Assembly: GCA_008711295.1 (NCBI GenBank)
Contig: VUYV01000100.1
Coordinates: 617,106-681,105, forward strand
DNA: 64,000 nt
Origin: Anarhynchus alexandrinus
Lineage: Eukaryota > Chordata > Aves > Charadriiformes > Charadriidae
Direction: 5' to 3'
Shown here: positions 24,561 to 38,400 of the stretch, one piece after another
Numbering within the stretch: the first letter of the stretch is position 1
Layout of the letters: the number at the start of each line of letters is the position of its first letter
Made by a program: the position numbers and the translations under genes
Notes under the pieces: model-generated
Told to the model about the DNA's origin: nothing
Databases searched by the model: none
The model's input: the letters and a program-made list of their open reading frames with translations, nothing else

Positions 24561-25144
24561 CTGATAAGCCCTTCATGGCCTTCATGGTTGGTGACTCAAT
24601 TACAAGAAAATCTAAGAGTCTGGCATGTGGCTCCTGGTGTTTGCAAGTCTGGGATCACTGGTAGGAGGCAGAGACCAAAACCCCGTATTCCCTGCTGTAT
24701 TTCAACTTGCAAGTCTCTCAGCCTCTCTATGTCTGTGCCCTGGGTGTATGAATATTTCCTTTGCTGTGATACTCTGAGCTTCATCAGAAAGCTGTGTAAA
24801 GTGTTTGGAGATCTGCAGATTACAGGCACTACGGGAGTGACTGTTCTGTGTTATGCTGTGCCAAGAGTTTTCACGCTGGTGAAAATGGCATATAGGCATT
24901 CACTTAGAGACAAGAAAGTATTTCTTTTTTTTTGCTTGTGGCACCCGTTTCCATACAAAAAAAAAAAAAAGTGTGCCCGTGTGACAGAGCAGAAAAGCCT
25001 TTGCTGTTCACAAAGCTATTAAAAATAAACACTGCCGCTGTGCTGAGAATTTTAATTGGAGTTGCATCTGCCCAACCTTTCCACGGATTTTAAAATGCGT
25101 GTCTGTGCCTGCCTGTATATTTGATTATGCTCCTGGACTTCATC
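24561..25144. other. noncoding interval upstream of the CpG island
   Basis: No gene is seen. It includes a poly(A) run near 24956-24970. GC content rises toward the right edge. Confidence 0.5.
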
Positions 25145-25510
25145 ACCTAGTACTCGCCCGGAGAGGGGAGGCCGGGAACGCAGCGCATCCACCCCTTCCC
25201 GTGCAGGCTGGGAAGAGGGGCGAGCGCTCGGGCTGCCACCAGAGCGCACTGTCACCATGCGCTACAGCCGCTGCCGCGGGCAGGGGCTGCACGATGTCGC
25301 CTGCTCCTTCCAGCAGCCTTCCCTTCCAGCTGGCAGCGGCAGGAAGGGGCTGAAAGGAGACCCTCCGCAGGAGGGTTCTGTGCCCGCTTTACCTCTTTTC
25401 AGCTCCCTGCAGCCAGGCTGACAGGGGCTGAGTCGCGCCCCGGCAAGCGCCGGGCAAGGGGGAACTCTGCCTTGCCAAAGGGCAACCGGCCGCTCGCACA
25501 GCCCTTTGCG
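25145..25510. promoter_or_regulatory. CpG-island-like block, candidate promoter or 5' exon
   Basis: GC content jumps from the surrounding roughly 40% to around two thirds. By eye I count about 27 CpG dinucleotides in about 360 bp, roughly 0.6-0.7 of the number expected from base composition, so the block meets the usual CpG-island thresholds. This is the only such block in the window and it does not coincide with a repeat that I recognise. In birds, islands like this commonly mark promoters of genes or long noncoding RNAs. Direction is undetermined: an acceptor-like site (pyrimidine tract then CAG) ends at 25768 on the plus strand, and a donor-like GAG|GTAAAG lies near 25391 on the minus strand. 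Short ORFs of 66-132 codons run through it on both strands, as expected in GC-rich DNA, and I recognise none. Confidence 0.55.
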
Positions 25511-28500
25511 TGAAGCCTGTATGGCCCGAATGCATCTGGCTGCGGGCTGGGGAAATGGCATTGCTGTCCTGCTGTCCCCGCACTGCTGGCCCTCGCTCCT
25601 GCTCAAGCACAAGAAGAAAGGGCGATGCGGCAGCTGCCCTGATCCAGGGAGTTTTGACACTCTGCTCCCCCTCCTCTACAAGGCCTTTACTCAAAACAAC
25701 TTCATTTACACTTGAAGCAAGTGTTCCTTATTTGTCGTTAACTCGAAATCTTATTACTTCTCTTTCAGACCTCTGTTCCTGCACACTGCCTTGTGGTTTT
25801 TCTGCCTTAATTTTGCCTCACTTACGCCCTGCAGCATCATGGCAGCAGCAAAGCTACCCATGCTTCCAGTCCTTGTGCAGCGACAGAGGGTAGCACTGCC
25901 GGGGCGTTCTCTGATCGTTCCTGTGGTTTGTATGCACTTTGTCTGACTGAAACCACTGCACTGTGCAGGCCAAATAATGACTTTGAAATTGGTTGTCTTC
26001 ATTTTTAAGGATAGCAAAGAACTTTATAGCTGGCATGGCTACCTGTCCCCGAAAGGAACATACCTGCAGATGTGAACACAGCATTTAGGTACTCCTTCTG
26101 GGAAGGCTGCCAGACCAAATTATATTCATCCTTAGTTTTATGCCTAATTGCTGTGGTATGTTCACTACTGGATGCAAGTAGCGTTGGAGATCCCAAGAAC
26201 ACTGCACCAGAGCATCATTCTTTGTCCATTTTCTGACTGAGGCTTTCTCATAGTTACAGGCAATGTCAAAGGACTTCCTCCATCTCCTCAGTAGCAGGTT
26301 ACCAAGGGGCTGAACTGTAGGGATTCCTCAGTTCTCATCCCTGGGGTTGAAATATACGGGAGAATGTGGCAGAGGGTTGAGCTGGCTGACTATATCCTCT
26401 TTTTTCTGCAGTAACTCCAGTGCTGTTTCTGGGCAACACTGGCTCAGCTTCTCAGAGCAGTGACCTACCGCCTTGTGGAGACGAGCTGTTGTCAAAGCTC
26501 TTGTTTCAGAGAGCAGCATCTCTTATGACTTGGTGCCATAGCACCACAGTAGGAGATGCAGCTCCTAAGATGGAGACACCCATGATGGAGAGTCTTCAGG
26601 GAATAGCATTAGGTGGCACGGTAATGCTGCTGCTCGTTCAGTAATGCATTGGTTAAAATAGCCTGTGCTGGAATGGTAGTCTGTGTCGGGTCAGATGGAA
26701 GAGAATTTTCACTTAAAGAAGTCCTGTGAGTTGAGGCAGCATCCTCCCGTTTCCTGCAGCCCTCCCTTTCGTGTAACTCCAGGGCCAAATCCTGCTTAAT
26801 TTATAGGCTCTGACAAGATCTTAGAGCAAGAATGATAGCATGGTTGCAGAGCACAGGCTATCGTTTAGTATCTAAAGTGCCAATTTTCTGACAAAGTGTG
26901 TAATCTAATACAGTGTTGTATAGTGTCTGTGTTTGATAGGGAACCTCTGTAAGTCACCTCAGATTAAGAAGGGGAGAGTTTAAGCTGTTATATGGGTAAT
27001 GACAAGGAGAAAAGCAAACAATTCAGGCACAAAACTCCATTCTCTCCCCCAACAGAGATTAAACAAGACAGGAAAATACAATCTGCCTGAAAATCGACAT
27101 ACATTTTTTACCCTGTCTGATATCCCTTAAACAAATGTGTAGTTTCTTGTTCTCTTTCCCCTCCCCAAGGCTGAGAGAGCTTTACAAACTGGCACTTGTA
27201 CACATATCCCCATGAAGTGTTTTGAGGGACATTCTTTTTGTTTTGCAGTGTCCCTGGCTGGCAGGGTTGAAAATAGCTTTATCCCAATCTCAAGTTTCAG
27301 GAAGGGCTTTAAGATTTTGCTGTGAGGGTCTCATGAGGGGGATTTCTCCTACTGGCTAAGCCAGGGGTCTGTCTCTTCAGGACTTGCCAGGCTTTGATGG
27401 CAAAATGGCATATTGGAAGAAGACATGAAAAACTATTTCTGATTGACTTCAGGCTGAGTCCCAAACCTGATGAAATGGCTAAAAATCCCACTGCAGGATT
27501 TGATGACTCTCAAAGAAGTTGGGTGATTAAGGGGAGGAGGAGAGGTTGAGATTTGCTCTGATTAATTTACTTATATGTATAACTTGCAAGCTTAAATTGG
27601 GTGCCTTAGTTTTCTTTATAGTCAATGGACTGCATAGAGCACCTGCTGAGTAAGACAGAAAGCCCAGAGTTGGATCATGTGGAGCTGATGTGGGTTAGAA
27701 ACAGGAACAGGCACTAACTCAAGCATTGAAAATAAACTTGACGGCTAGGTGGGCAAATAGCTCCCTTCCATTGTGGTATTTACCTGTAATGTCATGCGGC
27801 TCAGCCTGGAAGATGTACAGAAATCCTGTTCTCCGCAGTTATTTGCAAACTTTGGCAGAAGAGACAATGAATTGCAGTGCCATCAGTGCATGCAGATTTC
27901 CAAATGACTTTAGGAGCAAGGAAGATCTTGGAATAGGGGATCTTTGTGAGCATCGCTGTGCTCTCAATTGCATATTCAGGAAGGAAAACATGGACGAACA
28001 GCAGTGGAAGCACTGGGAAATTTCATTTGCAGGAATATTTACAACACAACTTTGGTCTACTTGCCACCTGCATTGTTGATAGTGTTAGCAATGTTGGATG
28101 AAAACCAGAAGGTGAACTAAGTGGGTTGGATTAATTCTTCACTATAGCAAAGTGTAGGAACTTACATAAAAGAAAACACAACCACAAGAAAGGTGAACAG
28201 CAACATGGATCTTTTTTCATTTGTGTCTTTTCAAAATCAGCTAGAATCACAGGAAAAAAAAATTAATTTAAATGATAAGGGGCCATTCCTCATCTTAGAG
28301 CTTCACTGTCAAATCAATGGACTCTATGAGCCGTTTTTATTCTTCTGGCCCATTTTGTTTTTCTTTCTGCTTTCAAATAACATACCACTCTAACAATCTA
28401 AGCAGGGAAAATATTCCTCATCATGCTCAGCTTAGCTTTGAAAGCTAAACATTTAAACTAAACCCATCCTTACTCTTCAGAGATGCCGAGTTGAAAGTAA

Positions 28501-31500
28501 GTTGAACTGTAGCCATTGATTTCACATAACTGCTCCTATAGGTAGCAGTAGAATAGCTTATTAGTAGGACATGGCTAGGATAATGGTTTGGTGATTTTTA
28601 ACTTTTTTTCAGACATTTCATGATGACACACAAAAACTGTTGTTTGTAGAGTAAACAATGTATATAGTTTCAAAGGGAAGTGACTATCTATCTGCCTGAG
28701 GAGGCAAAGTAATAATATTTTGGTATCAGTACATTTCCCCAGAATCTCAAACTAAAATAATTTATTCACATTAATAACAAGTTAAGCTGAGCTGGGGGAG
28801 ATGAATGTAAGGTAGGTGATGGACAGTCTTTGTACATTGTTTCACAGATGGAGAAAAAAAAGACACAGGAAAACTTAGGCCAAGACTTTCCAATGAGGAC
28901 ACTGAACTTTAATGGTTCGGTTTTGGGTGCTCATCTTCAGAGAATTCAGTGCCAGATTTCCAGGACTAGTGATCATGCCCACCTACAGCAGAAGTTAAGG
29001 GTATTCTCTCCAGAAATGCAGTGGCCATTTTATCAGCTGAAATTGGTGCATCTGAAATTGGAATCCACCTTTGAAATTCAGCCTCACGGGCCTTTATCTT
29101 AAAGAGAGACTACCAAGACTGAGTGTAATCAAAATCTCTGGAAAAAATCTATCTTTTACTTAGTAACAGACCTGTGTTCTCTAGCAGTACTGAAGGTAAA
29201 TATGTGAACAGTAACAAGTAATTTCCTGGTAAACTGGACTAAGATCTCCTGGATTCCCACCCCTTGTGACTTTATTGAAGTATCTTTCACTTACTTCCCA
29301 AACCAGAAATCCCTTTCAAGACTCTCCAGGAGACTGAATCTGCATCCAGATTTGCCAAATTCAGTCTTTCAATAATTCTACATTAAGCTGCCAAAGTACC
29401 AACACATGTGATAGGTCTCCATTGAAATAAGAGGTTTTAACCTTCTTCGCAGAGCCAGTGAAAATATTCCTTGTTGTTATATTATTCCATAGTGGCAAAT
29501 AATTTAGAATAAAAACAGATGAGTTTACTATGGAAGATAGTCTTCAGGAAAGAATAAGAGCTGCCTCTTGGGCGTGTATACCAGCAGCAGTTTCCAGAGC
29601 TGGATGTAGGCTACCAAACTGAAGGGGTCTTAACTCTTTCTTTCTGGCTTACCATTGAGGCTTGAAGATGAAGGATGAAAGGTAAGCCCAGGCCCCCTTG
29701 TTTTCTGCCGTTGAGTTACTAGGCAAGAGCCAGTTTTATTTTCTCTCTTTTGGAAGTAAAATCATATTGAAAATTCCTCCTAGATAAGTAGCTGGCAAGC
29801 CAGAAGATTCTTTTTTGGTTGCTTCCACATGAAATTATATTTTTTTATACTTATGACAAGAGAATGAGTTACAAAATCTTCACTGTGAATTGAGACTTTT
29901 TTTCCAAAAGCGTTACAATTTTCATACAAAATTGTCTTCAATTTCAAGCCAGTTCCACTAAGAATCACCTTTGAGGTGCTGAGTCTCATGACTGATGGAA
30001 GATACACACTTCCTCATTCTAAAGAGCTGATGGCAACTTTTGTACCTTCCAATTACTGTCTCTCTAATTCATATTGCGCCTTATTCAGTTATACAAAGCC
30101 TCTCCTTGCAACAGGGTACAGAATATAGATTCAGATTTTTGGTGCCGCAAAGGAAGAGGACAAATGGGATTCAGATTCAGATTCAGTTTGCGGAAAACAT
30201 GCAAAGTGTGAGATACTGACTGAAATAAATTTTCAAACCCTCCACTAATTCAGAAGCCTTGTGATGGAGAAGAATCTTCATGAGAAAATGTTTTTGAGGT
30301 AACGAGAGACACAAGAAGACACACAGTTGCTTGTTTTCCCTGCTTCTTTCTTTTTCATTACTTAGGCTGTGAAATCAAAACACATGGATTAAAGTAAATT
30401 CTGCTTCTGCCTTGCCTCCACTCAAAGGCTAAGGGTACAATAGGATTCTTAATTTTTCACTATCCCACCTGTAGCCTATGTCTATATTTAGGTGATCTCT
30501 GGTGGGGTTGTATGATGGTCAGTACTATATGCAAGCTGCTTGCATTTTTTGCCATCATCTAGCAGTAAATATTAAATCCTTGATGATTTCAAATTTAAAG
30601 ATGAAACAAAGAGTAGACCAATGGTAAATACCAGTGAGAAGAGGGCAGTTATGAGAAGTGGTCTGAATTACCTGGAAAATAAGGCCCATTCATGAGAGAG
30701 ATAAAAGTTCAAACAAGCTAAGTCAGAGCTGTGTGTCTACAAAACTGAATGCACGCACAGGGGTTACAGAATCCGGCTCTGTTCCCTGGAAAGTGGTGAC
30801 ACAGGAAAAGACAGGCTTAGAACTGAAAAGCGATGTGACACGAGACTCCCAGAACACTCCTGTGGGGGGAAAAAAAAACAAACAACAAAAATGCTCAGTC
30901 CCTGGAAATGTAAGAAGAAGTAACAAGTAGGATTAGGGAGGGATTTACTCTGTACACAGTGTAGTGAGAGCCAATACCAGACTACTGAGTCCAGACAATG
31001 TGTCTACATTTTAAAGAGAACATTGAAAAAATAATTGAAGTGCTAGAGAAAAACGTTATACTGAGAGACTTAAAGCTCAATCTCTTTAGTTTTTCCTAAG
31101 GGAGTGACTTGATTGCAGTTTGTAAGTACCTTCCTGGGAAGAAACTGCCTGATGGTAAAGGGTTCTTAATCTAGTGGAGGAAAAATATAATGAGAGTCAG
31201 AAAGTATAAACTGAAGCCAGAAAAAAATATAAATCAAATCAAGTTAGACATAAATCAAAAAGTTGAGCAGGAGGAAAAAATAACCAAGGACAGTGGTGGA
31301 TTCTCTGTTCCTTGAGGTCTCAAAGGCAAAACTATATTCCTTCCTGGAATGATTCTTTAGCAAAAACGTGCTTTAGTTAAAGAGAAGCCATTGGAATCCG
31401 TTCCAGCCCAGATCAAAATAAAACCAGAAGTAGCAAGGGATATTTGCTTTACTGGAAACGTTATACCCTGGGAGTACCAGAACAACCAGGTCTTGGTTAG

Positions 31501-32470
31501 AGGTTCTGGTTTGGTAAAAATACAAAACAATTGTCACGTGTTGTTTTATCTCAAAGTCCACGTTTTTCTTTTAACCAGTAACTAAAAAGAATAAATCCCT
31601 AAAGAGTTAAATAATCTAAAGATGCTTCCAACTCCCTTATTTAAAACTTTCTGGTTGTATCAAACACGATGCAACGTGACTGGTTTGAATTTTCTGATTT
31701 CTAATGCTACCCAGCTGCATCCTCTACAGTTAAGCAAACTCATTATATTAACTGACTGGTCCACTATTGTTTCTGATTTGTGGTTGGGGTAGATCACTGG
31801 TGTCTAGTGCCTGATAATTGTAAACAACATGCCCTCTTTTAAGTAATGAGCATAGATCTGGTTGCTCCAAAAACTTTGATTGCACTTCCCCTTCTCTATA
31901 CTCATTTCAGATGCTCGTGCTCCAGTGGATGGTCAAAAACATTTTCTTGAGTGACTTGTAATATTGTCCTTTTTCTTAGTGGTTCATCTCTAGCATTAAT
32001 ACAAGTAGTAATCATTTCCTTCTTGCTTCAGCTTGTATCATGATGTACAAATAGAGATGTGGACATTTAAAACTAAAGAAAATAGACAAACTTAATAAGG
32101 AAGATACTCAACAAATGTTCTCATTAATCACATTCTAGAGAAACGTGAGTTGTCTGCAGGGAATTTTTATTTTACCCTGAAGGATATTCAGCTAATCCTA
32201 TTGCAATTTCTGTGTTCCTTGGTCTGATTACTGAGATAAGAAGATGAAAGTGGTGCATTTGTCTTTGACCAAGACTGTTGCTGTACTTTTCAAGGATAAC
32301 ACTGGATTTATTATGTAACTGGATTTTTGGCACGCCTCTACTTGTAGAAAATTCTCTTTCCATAGCAGGAGTTTGCCTGCTTTCTCTGATCTCAGATAGA
32401 GCTGGAAGTCCAACCACACAACCCACCTTGAAACTCTGCCTGTGCTCTTCCATTGCTGCTGACAAACCAG
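25511..32470. other. noncoding interval, no gene seen
   Basis: Seven kilobases hold only short ORFs (up to 117 codons at 27726-28079, unrecognised) and minor low-complexity sequence such as a triple GATTCA near 30170-30187. A segment beginning at 26412 has exon-like properties and is described as a finding. No repeat family is recognised. Confidence 0.5.
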
Positions 32471-35400
32471 GCCAGCTGGGTAATTAATTAAGGATGAGCT
32501 GGTTGGTGATGTGCACCTGGAAATCATTAGATGCCTGGAGGTTACATATTCATGAGTCCTCCCCTGGAATTTGGAGGTTATCTGTTGTGTGTTTGTTTCC
32601 CAGGGTATCTGCTGGTAAAGTTCAAAGAAAGTGATCTCTGAGAATATGAAGTATAGTTTTTCTCTTCTGTCCAGGTGCAATTAGTTGTATTTATTGATAA
32701 TAGGAATGCAGATTAGAAACTTACAGGGAGCAAAACTGGAGAAAGCAGCCTGGGTCATTGTGTGTGATTAAATATCTTCTGCAAAATAACTTCTTCTATG
32801 GGAATTAAATAAATAATAATACAATTGAATTATGTATCAGGGTTATGTTCTTGTAGGTCACTCCAAAGATGGAAATAAAAGGTCTGCGTACCCTGATACT
32901 TCATACACCTCATGGTCTCATAGCAAAGAGTGAGAGTTACTCCCGGGCTGTCAGCTTTTGAACCTTCTTTTTTACTCTTCCTGTTATGCACAGCAGCCAT
33001 ATGTTTCTCCAAAGTGCAATGTCTGATATGTTGCCTCATCACAATTTGAGGCTGGAAAATTATAACACTAATACACAGATGATTCAATAAAACTCTTCTG
33101 TTGGTCAGAAAATGCTTATTCTTTGAGATAAAAGTTCTCATAAAAAGTTATCTGATTCAATGAAAATTGTAATGAGAAGTTTTCCAGGTCTAAAATGATA
33201 TTTGTAACTAGAAATAAGGGTAAGAAGAAGTCCCTTTAAAATAATATGGCAGAGATAAACCTGGGTATACAGGAAGAATGATCAGACTATATGTAGTGCA
33301 AATGTAAATTCTTTTTTTTAGAGACCAGATATTTTTTTCCTCTACTTACAAAGTTTTCTTGCTGGACTTGGGTAATGGGAAACTGTCTTTGAGTCAAAGA
33401 TTTCTGAGCTGCATTGCACAGTGTAAGAAATTAGGCAGACAATTTTAAAGATGTTAGTGAACGGAGGTCAACAGAGCTCCTTTCCTTCTGTTCTGTTCTA
33501 GTCCAGAACAGTTTAGTGCATTGAAACATTGCATCACATTAACTAATCTGTGTTGGAGCTTAAACTTATGATTTAGGCCATGTGAACAAGCTCCTAAAAG
33601 TCAGCTGAGCCATGGTAACTCTTCCTTCTAGCCTCTGTCAAATCTGAGATCATTTAGCTTTGCCCGCCATGAAATTACTGGTAATACAATACAAACATAT
33701 GCTTCTGCAGTGAACAGCTTATTTTAGAGGCAGATTATAGGAACTTTTTTTCTTTCTTTTTCTGTTAATATTGGTAGTTTAAACATTTTTCTGCCTTTTT
33801 TTTTTTTTCAGGACTGTCTACAGAGGTCTCCTGTTAGTCTCTGCTACCATCTGTTCTTCTGTTTCAGCAGCCCAAAACATCAAATAGACTCTGTTTTTTT
33901 AAGCCATTGCCAATTTCACTGAAAGAGGAGGAGTACATAAAAAAGAGTAGAACAGAATAACCGAGAAATTTACAGGAAGAAAAGTTGCAAAATGATGGAG
34001 AAGCTTTTATGTTTGCTGACAAGTTTAAATGAAAGCTCAGATGTGCCTTTCTGAGTAGGTGGTGGTGTCGCTCCTCTCCCCACTCCAGCTGACACTCTGG
34101 GTTTCATTTGACTATAGAGACACAAAGCACATTCCTTGGGTGCAGAGAGAGAAGACAGAAAGATGGAAAGTAATTGCACACAGATAAGATGAGATTCTTT
34201 TGGGTGACACCAGTTCAATATTCCCAACAAACATGATATTGCCTTTTATATTTTTAATAACCCAAGGGAAGAGAGGCACGAATCATGAAATGCCAAGACT
34301 TTAGTACCAGACACAAGTAAAATACCTGGTTTTGTTGTTGCTGTTAATTTTTACCCTCCTGGAACAAAGAGGAATGAGACAGACATGTGACACCCATGAC
34401 AAATACTGGTTGCAGCCACAGCCATTTGGTTCCATTCATTTTCTGCAAAAGTCTGTCTTTATTGTCTGCATTAATTATGTTATTTATTGTCTAGTAAACA
34501 AAGGGTTTCCCCCCTGAAAGGAGCAAATAATGAGAGGCTGTACCCGGGGGGATATCTAAAATCAGTACCTCCAAAGAGGAAAACTACATGGGGAGGTCTC
34601 TGGGGAGGTGTTAACTTGGGATGCTATCTATCTATCCGTGTGTCACATTGAATTACGTACATGCCATACACTGATGAAGATTAAGGTTTATGATGTTACA
34701 AGGAAATAAGTCTTTAAGAAGGATTTGAATGTTATTTGACGAAGGCCCAGAGCATTGGGAATGAAAAATTGTTTAGGTATTAAAGGCAAGCCACGTAGGT
34801 AATAGTGGGTTAAAGAAGTAAAAAGCTGATGACAGCAGCATCACTCAGAAAATAAGGACAAAATGTGTGATAGCTTTGCTGAACTTTCAAGGAAGAGTTG
34901 ATGGAGTGGAGGTAGTCAAAGGGACACAATTCCTCCATTTCTGTGGAATTAGAGATACTAAAAACCCCAATTCTGAAACCCTCCCTGTANTACGTGACCT
35001 TGCGTGTGTGTATGAAGATCAAGGCCTTTGAAAATTCATCGTGAAGGCCAGGAAGCACTCTTAATTGTGAAATTGCTTTCCCAAAGGAAGCTGCTGCAAC
35101 AGACCCATCACTTGGCTCATTTGAAACTGGCCTTCCAGATATACTGGGGAGTCCCGTGTAGGGAGCAATCCTGCTGGAGCCAGGGAAGGCACGATGCACT
35201 GGCAGCCCTAACGCGCCTTCCCTACTTCTAATGTCTGACAACCTGTAAAACCCCTTTGTGTAACCCAGTTGGTTTGGGAAGAAGGTTTGAGTAATTTTTC
35301 TTTTGGCCTAACTCGTCTGTCAACTTTTAGTGGTCTTCCATTTCATTTCCTAAAACCAGCTTAATTTTGACAGTTGTAATCCATGGATTTCTTTAGTATC

Positions 35401-38400
35401 CTTGTGCTCCACTGTTAATGCATCAAGAGAATATATAGTCTTCCGGCACAGCTGGAAAAGAATAGTCCATTACGATTTCTGTCTCTGTTAATGCTCCTTT
35501 GACATTGTGAGAAATTATGTAAAGAGCCCTAGGATTCTTATTTGTGCTGCCAGCAGCCTACAGGAGAGCTTTGACGGGGAGTGGAAAAGATATGATTTGT
35601 GGTGCCATGCTACGCCAAAAGAGGTGGGAAACAACATTCACTCGCACTTACACATGGTCCAAAAGTTAAAAAGGGGGAGACTGGGTCATTACTTGCAAAC
35701 CATTTGTGTTACAAGCCTCAAGTAGCTGCTTGTGCTTCAGCTTAGGTTTGGAGGAAATAAATGAATCCCCAGAGAGTTGAACACTGTGAGAGGAGAGAGT
35801 TAGATTTCCTCTCTTGTTATGTCCTGACTGGGATCTGGCTAATAATGTGCCTGCTTATTCCACTCAGTGCAAAAACATAAATGTCAGCAAGGCTTTCATA
35901 ACAAGGAAGGCACCCCCTCCACAGCCATGCAGCAAGCCAAAAATGTGCTCCGTGTCACAGTGATGAGCATATTAGAAAATGCTGAGATGGAGAGGCTGTT
36001 AAATGCAGCCCCATTCAAGTCAGCTGGGTCACAAATTCATGGTGGTGAGTTAGCTCACTCACACCACTTCTTGTTATTCATGAGTATTCAGGCAACTGGA
36101 TGTCTGAAGAAAGGCTGCTCCTAAGATGATCATTGGTATTGGGTTGTGAACAAGAGTGTGTGTGCGCACATAAATGTTTCTGTATTCTTTAGTCACATAT
36201 TTAAACAGTTTCACTCAGCCAGAGATTGGAAAGGATGCCATGAGATTCAAGTTATCCACCACATCCTGTGAATGAGAAGCATCAAGGGAAACCTATGTAC
36301 AACTCTTAGGCACAGATTTATCTGTGGAAATCAAGATCAGTTTAAAAAGAAGTTCCTACCTTGGCCAGTTAATTTATTCAAGTTATGACTTGGGTTGGAT
36401 GAATAAAAAGCTGATGAGCCTTTTGCTCTCATATTTCTTTTAATAAACATTGGAAATGGGAAAAGGTCATAAAGCCTATAAGCAGAAAGAAAAAGAGCAT
36501 GATGATCCCTACAGAGAATGGCAGCTTTAAGTATTCAAAGGCTTTGCAAACTATATATACTGTTTTGCTATTGATGAAAAGCAGCTTCCTCCGGTGAGGA
36601 ATGTGCCTATGTTTCAGTCTTCTTTCTTTTTCTCAGCACTTCTTCCTATTAGAAGTCTAGAGTTGAGTTGTCTCACATTCTCCTGCCATGAAAAAAAATC
36701 TATGAAGTTGTTTTTTTCCAATTATTTGGGCACAAAATGCACCAAGACCAGAGCACACAAACTGAACACCTATGACAGGCTCAGATACCTTCATCTATCA
36801 ACCAAATGTGTTACATTGCTTTCTGTGTTCATTAAAAAAAATTTCTTCCGCAATAAAATCCTGCAATAGAAATGACTGTAAGAGTTGAAAGGGCTGTATT
36901 TGCACAGTTTCATCAAGTGTTGATCAAGAGTGTGTAAAGGTTTTCATTTCTCCAAAAGATGTGTACTCTGTCAGACAGTCTCAGGTCTGATGGTACTGAT
37001 GATCAGTAGGGTGATATCCACTTTAGTAGGGCATGTTTTTAAATTTGGTCTAAAACCATAGTACAGTAATTAGGTGAAGCTGTGTATGTAATCACGTGTG
37101 TCTCTGTGGCAGCTTAAGCTGATAGAAGCTTTGGCTGCTGCACGTGTTCCTGCCTTTCCCTTCTGTTTGTATTTAGTTTTCTTGTGGCCACACAGGGAAC
37201 CAGTTCTGGAAACTGATCTGACTAAAAATGAACCATACAAAATAGAAATTAATTTCCAAACCAGGATAAGTTGCAAATTGTGAACTATAGGGCCCCCAAA
37301 TAAGAAAGTGTAGCTGACTGCTAGGACTTCTGCTTACATCTGCACTTTAGGCAGCCTCTGTTCCTGTCATTAACTTAAGCGTCTTCATATGGCAACAAAA
37401 CCTCATAGCTCAATGACATTACATGGGCCTGAAGTAATACTCAGGAACTTCTCAATAGTCCTTTCAAGAGGAGTCGGAAACGCACACAGGATCAAAAGGA
37501 GGAACAGAAAAAGCAGACAACTGCTAAAGCAGCAGTTGTTGACAGCAGCACAACCGAGCTGCCTGTGTTGCCTTTGCCTCCTGAAAAGGTCCTTGCTGAG
37601 GGAGACAGGACGACCACTGGTAGGCTGGTGGCCTTTCCCAGCTACAACAGCCATGGCCCCACAGGAACAGCGAGCCTTGGCCTTCTATCCTCTACTTCCC
37701 ATCCCTGTTCTCCCTCATCTCATATCATACCGTCTCCATCTCTCTTTGTAAAGGAAGTGGCTTGACCAAGCTCCAGTTCATCATTCTGGTAGGAGGCATT
37801 GACCACTGCTGAGAAGCCTTGACCCTGCATTGCTTCAGCCTGAATGACCCAGAGGATGCCTAGATGATTTGCATAAAGTAACTCAAATCTGTAAATTAAA
37901 CTGTTGAACTCAAGACAACTTTCATGAAGTTTGACCCCTTATAATTGATCTATGGTTTCCATAACACAAAGACAGGAGAATGACTATTAAAAGATCACTA
38001 GCTGAAGTATGTGGAGTCTGTCAAGGAAGTTCTTGGGCTGAGGTACTGAGGATCTACTGTGCTGGCATTTTTCCCTCAGTTTGTATTAGCACTTTGAAGA
38101 TGAATTTTAGTACTTTTTATTGGTAAGGTGTTGAGTCTTGGCTGCAAGAATGAGGGTCACTGTAGCCAGAAGCTGTGAAAGTCAATTTTGACTTAACATC
38201 AACCCTGCTGCTTTAGCTCTGGGACTCTGCTATTCCAGACACACATTTGTGGCAGATTGACTGGGGGGTTGTAAAGCAATTACAAGAGCACTTGGATACT
38301 TGGCCAAAACTGCCAAACTCTCATTACTTTCCATCAAAGTCAGAAACCCCATGTGGGATGCCATGGGCTTGCAGGCTGGTGCCTTGTCTCACATACATCT

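Noticed and set aside
24405..25022. 205-codon plus-strand open stretch
   Set aside because: It begins inside the CR1 3' UTR, runs into unrelated AT-rich sequence and crosses a poly(A) run. There is no family similarity.
25099..25893. Several overlapping ORFs of 66-132 codons on both strands
   Set aside because: GC-rich sequence has few stop codons; the frames overlap on both strands and none resembles a protein. The CpG island itself is kept as a feature.
34990..34990. Single N, checked for a flanking duplication like those at 11976 and 41995
   Set aside because: The left and right flanks do not resemble each other.
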